A stretch of DNA of 40,638 nt from positions 1 to 40,638 of the forward strand of contig JAJDDI010000088.1 in assembly GCA_029260375.1 (NCBI GenBank), written 5' to 3'. The notes beneath the pieces are model-generated. The model made no database searches. It saw only the letters and a program-made list of their open reading frames with translations, and had not been told where the DNA came from. Shown here piece by piece: positions 29,978-37,907 of this stretch (the first letter of the stretch is position 1; each line of letters opens with the position of its first letter). Both the position numbers and the translations under genes were made by a program. The DNA is from Phycisphaerales bacterium (GTDB lineage Bacteria; Planctomycetota; Phycisphaerae; Phycisphaerales; UBA1924).

Positions 29978-31210
29978 ATGAACGCGGTGACCATCCTGCT
30001 CCCGGTGCACCGCGCCGGGGCTGAGCTCGACGAGGCGTTCGCGAGCGTCGCGGAGCAAACGCAGGCGCCAGGCGAGATCCTGATCGTCCTCAATGGCAGC
30101 GACGAGGCGACGCGTCAGCGGGCGATGGCCCTGCACGCCCCGGGCATTCCGACCCGCGTGCTGGAGCTGCCCGAGGCCAACCTGGCCGGGGCGCTCAACC
30201 TGGGTCTGGCGGAGGCGAAGACGGAGCTGGTGGCGCGCATGGACGCGGACGACCGGTCGGCGCCCCAGCGTCTGGAGCGCCAGGTCGAGGCGATGCGCGA
30301 GCGGCGCGAGCTGGTCGCGCTGGGATGCGCGTACGCCGTGGAATCGGCGCAGGGGCGGCACCTCGGCGCCGTGCGCCCGCCGACAGACCCTGGCGAGGCC
30401 CGCTGGCGCCTGCTGCTGGGCAACGTCTTTGCGCACGGATCGATGCTGTTGCGCCGCGAGGGTGTGCTTGGGGCCGGCGGGTACGACGAGCGTAAGCTCC
30501 GGGCGCAGGACTACGACCTGTGGTTGCGGCTCAGTGAGCGTGGCGCGTGCGTGGGCGCCATCCCCGACACGCTCTACACGCTGCGCCGCCGCGGCGAGGC
30601 CGACGCGTTCGCCTCCACGCCCGAGCAGGGCGAGCACGCCGCGGTGTCGTTGCTTGAGGCGTGGGACAAGCTGGACCCAGCGCGCGACGAGCGGGCCCGC
30701 CGCTCGCTGGCGCGCGTGCTGACTCGCACCGAGCCCGATCGGGCGCGCCGCGAGATTGAATCGGCACTGGGTCAGCGCCCGACGCGCGAGGCGTTGCAGG
30801 CGTGGCTGCTCTCGGCGCACACGAGCCCGCCCATGCCAGGGGCCGCGCACGAGATGTGCAGGCGGGCGCGCCTGCGGGAGGTCGGGCGCGAGCTGCAGAC
30901 GCTGGGCGTCGATTCGGTCACGCTCTGGGGCGCGGGCGAGCACAGCGCGTGGGTCCTGGCGCACGAGACCGACCTGGGCGTCGAGATTCAAGGGATCGTC
31001 GACGACGCGCCGGGGCAGGGCGTCCGGTTCGGGTTCGAGGTCGGCTCGCCCGAGACTCTACGCCCGGGACAGAGCGTGCTGCTCAGCAGCGACTGGCATG
31101 AGGACGAGATGTGGTCGTCCAGCGCCGAGGCGCGCGACCGGGGCGTGCTCGTGTGGCGCCTGTACCGCTCGAACGACCACCTCCGCGCGATCCGGTCGCG
31201 GGCGGGCTGA
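29978..31210 (+). CDS. family 2 (GT-A) glycosyltransferase with C-terminal Rossmann-like module
   Basis: This 410-residue protein starts with a GT-A domain: VTILLPVHRAGAELDEAFAS, the metal site ARMDADDRSAPQRLE (Asp89-Asp92), and LRAQDYDLWLRLSERG. The C-terminus (about 296-410) is a separate module: VTLWGAGEHSAWVLAHE, EIQGIVDDAPGQG, SVLLSSDWHEDEMWS and VWRLYRS. The module matches the end of the GT-B enzyme at 23033-24598 in order and in key residues, although the catalytic domains differ in fold. The ATG at 29978 is chosen because the frame upstream overlaps the divergent methyltransferase. The next gene starts two bases after the stop, so translation is probably coupled. Confidence 0.88.
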   Translation: MNAVTILLPVHRAGAELDEAFASVAEQTQAPGEILIVLNGSDEATRQRAMALHAPGIPTRVLELPEANLAGALNLGLAEAKTELVARMDADDRSAPQRLERQVEAMRERRELVALGCAYAVESAQGRHLGAVRPPTDPGEARWRLLLGNVFAHGSMLLRREGVLGAGGYDERKLRAQDYDLWLRLSERGACVGAIPDTLYTLRRRGEADAFASTPEQGEHAAVSLLEAWDKLDPARDERARRSLARVLTRTEPDRARREIESALGQRPTREALQAWLLSAHTSPPMPGAAHEMCRRARLREVGRELQTLGVDSVTLWGAGEHSAWVLAHETDLGVEIQGIVDDAPGQGVRFGFEVGSPETLRPGQSVLLSSDWHEDEMWSSSAEARDRGVLVWRLYRSNDHLRAIRSRAG

Positions 31211-31212
31211 GG

Positions 31213-32577
31213 ATGCCGGTGCAACCACGCGTTGACGTCATCATCCCGATGCACGACTCGGAGGCGAGCATCGCCGGCACGCTCGGGTCGCTCGGCGCGC
31301 AGACGCTGGCGCGCTGGCGGGCGACCGTGATCGACGACGGGTCGCGCGACGGGGGCGCCCTCGTGGTCCGGGCGATGATGAAGGTGGACCCGCGGATCCG
31401 GCTCGTGCAGCAGGAGAACCGGGGCCTGAGCGGGGCGCGCAACCGCGGTCTCGACGAGACACAGAGACAGGCGGCGCCCGGCGTGCTCTTTCTCGACGCC
31501 GACGACTGGCTGACGCCCTCGGGGCTCGAGCAGTTGTGCGGAGCCAACGGGCCCTGCGCGTGCGGCGGGTTCGAGCTGACCGACGCGGACGGCGCCCTCA
31601 TCGGGCGTGAGTGTCACCCGCCCCAAGGCGGGGTTGGGCTCGACGAGATGCTCTCGCACAACCCCTTCGCGGCGCACGCGGTGCTGACGGCGCGCGACTC
31701 GATCGGTGAGCTGCGGTTCGACGACTCGCTGCCGATGTGCGAGGACTACGACTTCTGGCTGCGCCTGGGCGAGCGGGGTGTGCGCTGGGAGCGGGTGCGT
31801 GGGATCGTCGCACGCTACCGCATCCGCCCGACGGGACTGAGCAAGCAGAGCCAGCGCATGGCCCAGACGTTCTCGCGCGTGCTTGGCGGCGCCTACGAGC
31901 GGGCGGCGGCGGGCGGCTGGGAGGCGAGGGGCGTCGATCTGTCCCCGCGCCGCCTCACCCACGCCAGCGGCGCCATGGCCCTGCACTTTGCGACGGTCGA
32001 GGCGCTGCGGGGGGCGCCCGTCGGGGACGCGATGAGCGTGCTGCGCGCCGGGGGCGGGGTGGCGCCGCGGGATGAGGGGTCGCTCGCGCTGTCGGCCGTC
32101 ACGGCGCTGCAGCTGGGGCTGGGTGTCGCCCCGGAGATCGACGGGCAGCGCGAGCTGGCGTGGACCGGGCGCCTCTGGGCGTGGTGGTCGGCGCTCGCCG
32201 TCGAGCTGGACATCAGCCCCGAGGTGATGGAAGGCGCGGCGCCTTGCCTCGCGGCCCGGTCGATCCACCCGGCGCAGATCGCAGAGCGGATCGCCGAGGC
32301 CTGCCCGCCCGGGCGCGGCGTGGGCGTGCGGGGCGCGACGGACCGCGCCCGCTGGGTCGCGAGCGCGGCGCTGCAGCGCGGGCTCAGGGTCCGTCTGCTG
32401 GGCGAGCACGCCAGGCCCGAGGCTGGCGAGACGCTGGTGCTGGTGGACTCGGACCGCCCCGCGACCAAGTGCGAGGGGGTCACGCTCACCATCGAATGGG
32501 ACGGGTGGCGCGACGTGATCGCCCGCGAGCGCGCGGAGCTGCTGCTCGCGTCCAGGCGCCTGTGCGGCGCCGCCTGA
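31213..32577 (+). CDS. family 2 (GT-A) glycosyltransferase
   Basis: This 454-residue enzyme has a GT-A domain at residues 1-250: VDVIIPMHDSEASIAGTLGS, VIDDGSRDGG, the metal site VLFLDADDWLTP and PMCEDYDFWLRLGERG. The C-terminal ~200 residues are less familiar. Their last ~90 include GVGVRGATDRARWVASAAL, LRVRLLGE and ETLVLVDSDRP. That order is like a worn Rossmann module comparable to the one on the preceding protein, but the match is weak. It is read with the preceding gene and ends eight bases before the convergent transferase gene. Confidence 0.85.
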   Translation: MPVQPRVDVIIPMHDSEASIAGTLGSLGAQTLARWRATVIDDGSRDGGALVVRAMMKVDPRIRLVQQENRGLSGARNRGLDETQRQAAPGVLFLDADDWLTPSGLEQLCGANGPCACGGFELTDADGALIGRECHPPQGGVGLDEMLSHNPFAAHAVLTARDSIGELRFDDSLPMCEDYDFWLRLGERGVRWERVRGIVARYRIRPTGLSKQSQRMAQTFSRVLGGAYERAAAGGWEARGVDLSPRRLTHASGAMALHFATVEALRGAPVGDAMSVLRAGGGVAPRDEGSLALSAVTALQLGLGVAPEIDGQRELAWTGRLWAWWSALAVELDISPEVMEGAAPCLAARSIHPAQIAERIAEACPPGRGVGVRGATDRARWVASAALQRGLRVRLLGEHARPEAGETLVLVDSDRPATKCEGVTLTIEWDGWRDVIARERAELLLASRRLCGAA

Positions 32578-32585
32578 ACCGCGCG

Positions 32586-35042
32586 TCAGGCTGAGGCGAG
32601 CGAGCGGGTGATCAGCCCGAGCAGATCGGTCACGAGCCCGTCGTGTGTGGCCCGGGCGCGCACGCGAGCCGCGATCCCGCCCGACAGGTTCTCACGCCGG
32701 CGCGGGCGTTCGATCGCCAGCTCGATCAGTCGTTCGAGCTGGTCGCGCGTCGTGTATGTCGTCTCGGCGAGGTCACCCAGCAGCCAGCGCGGCGTCAGGC
32801 CCGACCCGACGAACGGGCCGACCGAGCGGCGCAGGTTCTCGGGCGAGTTGCGGGTGAACAGCAATGGCTCGGAGCTCAGGCCCAGCAGCTGGCGGTCGCG
32901 GGCCCAGAGCATCGCGTCGGGATCGTCGGCGACGCTGAAGCCCGGGATGTCCTTCCCGGGCTTGGTGGCGACGGGCTGGGCGTGCTCCTGGAGGCGGATC
33001 ATGGCGCCCCAGTTGTTCTGCTGCATCGTGTCGTGGGTGAGTCGGCAGGTCGGGAGCCCGCCCGAGAGCGCGCACTCCATGACGCGCTGGTGCACAAGCC
33101 CGTGCGACGTGGCGTGCAGGTGCGTCGCGGCGCCCTGGTAGCAGGCGCGAAGGTCCTCGCCGTGCGCGAGCTCGCCCGACGCGAACCGCGCGTACTCCGG
33201 CGTGTTCTCCCAGCCACGCCCATAGAGGCGGAAGCGCCAGCCGCGCCGCTCGCAGATCTCGCTCGCCCACGCGATGCTCTCGTGGCGGATCAGCCGCTCG
33301 CGCAGCGGGGCGAGGTACTGGGCGATGAGGCGATCGGCGACACCCTCGGGCGGGGCGCCGGCGAACGCCTCGCAGACCAGCGCCCGTGCCTCGCGGTCGC
33401 TGTGCCCGTTGAGCGACACGCTCGCGGCGTCCTTCAGGCTCGCGCGCACCCGGGCGTCGAGCTGCCGCATCGCGGGGATGAGCACGGGCATGTCGATGCC
33501 GGCGATCAGGCGATCGCGGAGCTGCTCGGGCGTCTCGCTGTGGTGCGAGACGAACGCGACCTCGCACGCGAACCGGTCGCGCTGAGCCGGCGTGATCGGC
33601 GCGCGGTGGAACTTGTGCGCGTCGGCGACGACCGGGACCGAGAGCAGACGCTCTCGCGGGTAGCCGTGCTGATCGAACAAGCGCGGGTACAGGTGTCCGC
33701 AGAGATAGTCCAGCTCGCCCTGGGACTGGCCGACGCGCGAGTGAAACAGCTGGGGCATCTCGTCCTGGATCCAGCAGACGAACGGGAGGTTGGCGGGGTA
33801 GGCGCCGGGCAGTGTGGCGCGCGGGTAGTTGATCTTGACGACCAGGTCGGGGTCGAAGCGTTCGATGGTGCGCCGGTAGGCGATGTTGGACAGGTTTGTG
33901 TGGTCGTCGGGCTCGATGAGGACCCGGGCGCGGGCGCCCGAGCGCTCGAACGCGCCGCGCAGGTCTTCCGCGGCGTGACGCACGTACGTCGAGTGGCGGT
34001 GCGTCGGGATCAGCACCCGCAGCGGCTCGGTCGCGCCCGCTGCCAGCGCCTGCTCGTAGCGCGAGCGCCACCAGGCGGGGCCGCGGTCGGCGTACATCGA
34101 CTCGACCTGGGCGTGGACCCGGCGCATCTCCTCCTGCTGGTCGGCGCGGACCCGCTCGACGAGCGAGCGCGGGTCGGGGCTTGCGGGCGCCGCGAGGGTG
34201 GGCGAGACGATCACCTCGCCCAGCGCCTGCGCCTCGAACCGCCCGCGTGCCCAGGTCTCGAACCGCGCCACCGCGTCGGATCCGGTGAAAGCGAGCACGC
34301 GATCGTCACTGGCGATCGCCTCGGCGCCGGGCCAGGCCAGCGCGTCGAGCAGGGCGACGGGGCTCGGCTCGATGAGCGCGATCCAGGGCGAGTAGGCGTG
34401 GGGGCCCGCGTCGGTGCGCTCTATCAGTTCCAGCAGCGTGCACGGCGGCGCGGCGCCGACAAGCGTGATCGGCGCCGGCGGCCTACCCGCGAGGCCCTCG
34501 AGCAGGGCGTCTGCCCGCTCGCGGGCGTAAACGCGCTCATCGCTGAGCCAGCGCCAGGTCCGCGGGTCGCGCGAGGCTCGCTCGCGCGAGACGAGTGCGC
34601 CGTCGGCGGTGAGGTGATGCTCCCGCGCGCCGTCGCGGGCGATCCACGCGCCGAGCTGCTCGTGGAGATCGATGGCGCGCTCCGCCAGTTGGTTGACCGC
34701 GCCCCGTACCCGCTCCAGTCGAGCCCCGTGCGGGTCCAGCATGGCGGGCTGATCCAAGAGCTGGTCCCGCAGCGAGACGACTTCGGCCAGGCCCTCGGCG
34801 CCGGGCGGGAGTTGCTCTATCTGCTCAAGCGCCAGGACGCTCAGCCCCAGTTCGCCCAGGGCCCGGGCGAAGAGGAACCGCAGCCCCGCGTCCATCGGGG
34901 CCTGCTCCAGCGCCCGGGCGGCGGGCTCCAGGAACGCCCACGGGCGCCCGGCTTGCCCGAGCCCGAGCAGCGCCTCGCGGCTCACGCCCACAGATGGCGC
35001 AGAAGTTGCGCGATCGGGGGTGCTCAGGGCGGAGGGGCTCAT
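32586..35042 (-). CDS. large CgeB-like glycosyltransferase with TPR-like N-terminus
   Basis: This 818-residue protein appears to have three parts. Residues 20-115 are a TPR-like helical region (LLGLGQAGRPWAFLEPAARA, LALEQIEQLPPGAEGL). Residues 190-285 include APITLVGAAPPCTLLELIE, a Rossmann-like segment similar to that of Maf/DUF115 proteins. Residues 345-815 are a GT-B-like transferase of the CgeB type: LRVLIPTHRHSTYVRHAAED, PDLVVKINYPRATLPG, FVCWIQDEMPQLF, LYGRGWENTPEY and VHQRVMECALSGGLPTCRL. Such proteins are found in O-glycan and lipopolysaccharide loci. It is monocistronic on the minus strand and divergent from the heptose-type gene across 115 bases. Confidence 0.8.
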   Translation of the reverse strand: MSPSALSTPDRATSAPSVGVSREALLGLGQAGRPWAFLEPAARALEQAPMDAGLRFLFARALGELGLSVLALEQIEQLPPGAEGLAEVVSLRDQLLDQPAMLDPHGARLERVRGAVNQLAERAIDLHEQLGAWIARDGAREHHLTADGALVSRERASRDPRTWRWLSDERVYARERADALLEGLAGRPPAPITLVGAAPPCTLLELIERTDAGPHAYSPWIALIEPSPVALLDALAWPGAEAIASDDRVLAFTGSDAVARFETWARGRFEAQALGEVIVSPTLAAPASPDPRSLVERVRADQQEEMRRVHAQVESMYADRGPAWWRSRYEQALAAGATEPLRVLIPTHRHSTYVRHAAEDLRGAFERSGARARVLIEPDDHTNLSNIAYRRTIERFDPDLVVKINYPRATLPGAYPANLPFVCWIQDEMPQLFHSRVGQSQGELDYLCGHLYPRLFDQHGYPRERLLSVPVVADAHKFHRAPITPAQRDRFACEVAFVSHHSETPEQLRDRLIAGIDMPVLIPAMRQLDARVRASLKDAASVSLNGHSDREARALVCEAFAGAPPEGVADRLIAQYLAPLRERLIRHESIAWASEICERRGWRFRLYGRGWENTPEYARFASGELAHGEDLRACYQGAATHLHATSHGLVHQRVMECALSGGLPTCRLTHDTMQQNNWGAMIRLQEHAQPVATKPGKDIPGFSVADDPDAMLWARDRQLLGLSSEPLLFTRNSPENLRRSVGPFVGSGLTPRWLLGDLAETTYTTRDQLERLIELAIERPRRRENLSGGIAARVRARATHDGLVTDLLGLITRSLASA

Positions 35043-35157
35043 GCACGCCTGAGATCGGCCTGTTCTGCGGCGGCGCGAGAGAAAGTCGGGATCTCCAGGG
35101 CGCGGGCGGGGGCGGTTTCATGGGGGGCGCCCGGGCGGGCCGATGTGAGGGCCGACG

Positions 35158-36831
35158 ATGACCCCCACGCCCCCAAACCACCGTGCCCCGGACCGATCCG
35201 CCAAGATCCTGTCGCGTGAGGGGTTGCTGCCCGTGCGGGAGCAGGCCCGGGCCTCCGGCGAGCGGGTGGTGCACTGCCACGGGTGCTTCGACATCGTCCA
35301 CCCCGGGCACATCCGGCACCTGCGCTTCGCCAAGGCCCAGGGCGACCGCCTGCTGGTCTCGATCACGGGCGACGCGGGGGTGGGCAAGGGCGACGGGCGC
35401 CCGCTGATCCCGCAGGAGCTCCGGGCCGAGAACCTGGCGGAGATGGACTGCGTGGACTGGGTGGTCATCGAGCCCGAGGCGACGGCCGAGCAGCTGCTCA
35501 AGGCCGTCCGCCCGGACGTCTATATCAAGGGACGCGAGTACGAGTTCAACAACGACCCGCGGTTCATGCGCGAGCGCCAGGCCGTCGAGGACGGCGGCGG
35601 GCGGGTGGTCTTCAGCTCGGGCGACGTGGTGTTCAGCTCGACGGCGCTCATCGCGGCGATGGAGCACGAGGTGGACCCGTTCCACCGGCGCCTGACGCAG
35701 CTGGGCGAGATGGAAGAACTCGCCACCTCCAAGCTCGCCGAGCGGATCGAGTCGTTCCGGGGCGCACGGGTGCTGATCGTCGGGGAGACGGTGCTGGACA
35801 CGTACGTGTTCTGCGACCGACCGGACGTCGCGGGCGAGAGCCCGGTCCTGACGCTGCGCCCGCTCGAGCACCGCCACTACGACGGCGGCGCCGCGATCAT
35901 CGCAAGGCACATCGCCGCTCTGGGCGGGCGCCCCACGCTCGTCACCGCCCTGCCCGATTCCGAGCGGGCCAGCGAGATCCGAGCCCGGCTTATCGGCGAG
36001 GGCATCGACGTTCGCTCGGTCCCGACCAACGCGGCCGTCGCGGAGAAACAGCGGTTCCTCGTCGGCGCGCAGAAGGTGATGAAGGTGGACCTGATCGATC
36101 CGGTCGTACTCGACGCGCACGAGCAGGACCGACTGGTGAGCGTCGCCAGCGACCTGGCGGGCAGCGGGTGCGACGCGGCGATCGTCGCGGACTTCGGGCT
36201 GGGTCTGATGACGCCCTCGGTCATCGGGCGTCTGTGCCGCACGCTGCGCAGCCGGACCCCGGTGCTCACGGGCGACGTGAGCGGGCGGCGCGCCCCCCTT
36301 CGTGAGATGCGCGGCATGGACCTGATCTGCCCGTCCGAGTCGGAGCTGCGCGACGCGATGGGCAACCCGGGCGACGGGCTCCCGGCGGTCACGTGGGAGC
36401 TGATGCGCGAGACGGGCATCAAGTCAGCGATCATCACCATGGGCGGCGAGGGGCTCATCGGCTTCGGACGCATCGAGTCCGACGCCCGCAGCGCCCCCAG
36501 CGGCGGCTGGGCGACACGCCTGCGCGGCGAGCACGTCCCCGCCTTCACCCCGCACGCCACCGACGCGATGGGCTGCGGCGACGCCCTCCTGGCCACCGCC
36601 ACGCTCACCTTGGCGCGCGGCGGCTCGCTGCTGAGCGCTTCGTACCTGGGCGCGGCGGCCGCGGCGGTCGAGGCGAGGCGCATCGGCAACGTCCCCGTCT
36701 CCGGCTCGGACCTGCGCCGCGAGCTGCAGCGCGTCCAAGCCGCGCGCATGGCCTTCATGCCCCCGGAACTGATCCGCACGGGCTCCGCGCCCAATAGCGC
36801 CGTGACCCAGGCGCTCCGCGAGGCGTCATGA
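35158..36831 (+). CDS. HldE-like bifunctional nucleotidyltransferase-PfkB sugar kinase, reversed domain order
   Basis: This 557-residue protein joins two activities used to make nucleotide-activated heptose or a similar sugar. The N-terminus (about 20-165) is a cytidylyltransferase-like domain: VVHCHGCFDIVHPGHIRHL, with the nucleotide-binding HxGH (His48-His51), and VDWVVIEPEATAEQLLK. The C-terminus (about 200-530) is a PfkB-family kinase: GARVLIVGETVLDTYVF, AIVADFGLGLMTPSV and DAMGCGDALLATAT, with catalytic Asp475. Canonical HldE/RfaE has the kinase first and the transferase second, so the order is swapped. A GAGGG site seven bases before the ATG supports the start. It overlaps the next transferase gene by ATGA, which links it to the glycan locus. 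The exact sugar is not proven. Confidence 0.87.
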   Translation: MTPTPPNHRAPDRSAKILSREGLLPVREQARASGERVVHCHGCFDIVHPGHIRHLRFAKAQGDRLLVSITGDAGVGKGDGRPLIPQELRAENLAEMDCVDWVVIEPEATAEQLLKAVRPDVYIKGREYEFNNDPRFMRERQAVEDGGGRVVFSSGDVVFSSTALIAAMEHEVDPFHRRLTQLGEMEELATSKLAERIESFRGARVLIVGETVLDTYVFCDRPDVAGESPVLTLRPLEHRHYDGGAAIIARHIAALGGRPTLVTALPDSERASEIRARLIGEGIDVRSVPTNAAVAEKQRFLVGAQKVMKVDLIDPVVLDAHEQDRLVSVASDLAGSGCDAAIVADFGLGLMTPSVIGRLCRTLRSRTPVLTGDVSGRRAPLREMRGMDLICPSESELRDAMGNPGDGLPAVTWELMRETGIKSAIITMGGEGLIGFGRIESDARSAPSGGWATRLRGEHVPAFTPHATDAMGCGDALLATATLTLARGGSLLSASYLGAAAAAVEARRIGNVPVSGSDLRRELQRVQAARMAFMPPELIRTGSAPNSAVTQALREAS

Positions 36832-37907
36832 TCTCCGCGATCATCCCCACCCGCGACCGACCCGATGAGCTCGCGCGCACGCTCAGCGAACTCGCCCGCC
36901 TCGAACCCGAGGACCTGGGTGAGGTCGTCGTGATCGACAACGCCTCGCGCCTTCGACCGGCGTGCCCGCGGGCGCTGCCCAACGGTCAACAGGTCATGCT
37001 CGTTCCACTCGATGAGAACCTGGGCGCCGCGGCGAGGAACATTGGGGCGCAAGCGGCCCGCGGCGACTGGCTGCTCATGCTCGACGACGACTCGCACCCC
37101 AGCGCCGGTCCGCTGGGCGCGGTCCTTGAGCGACAGCCCGAGGACGTCGCGAGCGTCACCATGGACATTCACCTGAGCGCCAAGGGCGTGCGCGAGTCGG
37201 GCGGGCTGCCCGAGGTCCCCATCGGGTGCGGCGTGGCCTACCGGCGGCAGGCGTTCCTGGACGCGGGCGGGTACGACGCGGCGTTCGGGTACTACGCCGA
37301 GGAGTACGACCTGGCGGCCAAGCTGCTGCGTGCGGGCTTTCGCGTCGCGTTCGAGCCCGGGCTGCGCGTGGACCACCGCAAGGTCGAGGCGGGTCGCGAC
37401 GTGGGCCTGATCCTGGGGCGCCTCGTGCGCAACAACGGGTGGGTGCTGCAGCGGTACGCGCCGCGCGATCAGGTTGAGGCTCGCCTGAGCGAGATGATCG
37501 CGCGCTACGAGGCCATCGCGCGCAACGAAGGTGCGACGGATGGGTTCCGCCAGGGACTGGGCGGGCTGGAACAGACCCTGAGCGACCAGCGCGTCACGGC
37601 GCTCGACGAATCGCTGTGGGACCGGTTCACCGGATTGAGCGCGGCGCGGCAGGCTCTGGGGGAGGCCAGGGACAGGCTGGGGTACACGTGCGCCCGCGTG
37701 ATCGCGCCGGGCAAGCACGCGTGGGCGGTGGAGCGGGCGCTCGACGAGCTTGGCGTGCAACAAGGCGGCAAGGGCGGGGTGGACGTGATCGGGACGCTCT
37801 CGCCCGGGCCGATGCTCGACGCGCTCGGGCGTGGCTCAGATCGTTTGGTCCTTGCGCCGTGGATGGAGGCGAGACGCGCTGTTCAGGCGCCGCAGCGCTG
37901 CGCTTGA
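36828..37907 (+). CDS. family 2 (GT-A) glycosyltransferase
   Basis: This 359-residue protein has a GT-A domain (about 1-220): MISAIIPTRDRPDELARTLS, VVVIDNASRL, the metal site WLLMLDDDSHPSAG, and YYAEEYDLAAKLLRAGF as the acidic acceptor-side motif. A helical segment follows. The C-terminal ~80 residues include TCARVIAPGKHAWAVERALDE and DRLVLAPWMEARRAV, a possible worn copy of the module on the locus's other transferases. The start overlaps the stop of the heptose-type gene (ATGA), so the two are translationally coupled; this transferase may use the sugar the previous enzyme activates. Its last 25 bases overlap pabB. Confidence 0.85.
   Translation: MISAIIPTRDRPDELARTLSELARLEPEDLGEVVVIDNASRLRPACPRALPNGQQVMLVPLDENLGAAARNIGAQAARGDWLLMLDDDSHPSAGPLGAVLERQPEDVASVTMDIHLSAKGVRESGGLPEVPIGCGVAYRRQAFLDAGGYDAAFGYYAEEYDLAAKLLRAGFRVAFEPGLRVDHRKVEAGRDVGLILGRLVRNNGWVLQRYAPRDQVEARLSEMIARYEAIARNEGATDGFRQGLGGLEQTLSDQRVTALDESLWDRFTGLSAARQALGEARDRLGYTCARVIAPGKHAWAVERALDELGVQQGGKGGVDVIGTLSPGPMLDALGRGSDRLVLAPWMEARRAVQAPQRCA

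Noticed and set aside
27192..29981. A 929-codon plus-strand frame opposite the fusion glycosyltransferase
   Set aside because: It is a shadow of the minus-strand operon with no recognisable domain. The minus-strand proteins have clear SAM and GT motifs.
32643..35219. An 858-codon plus-strand frame opposite the CgeB-like gene
   Set aside because: Low-complexity Ala/Arg/Val-rich text, no motif, and it overlaps the true start of the heptose-type gene.
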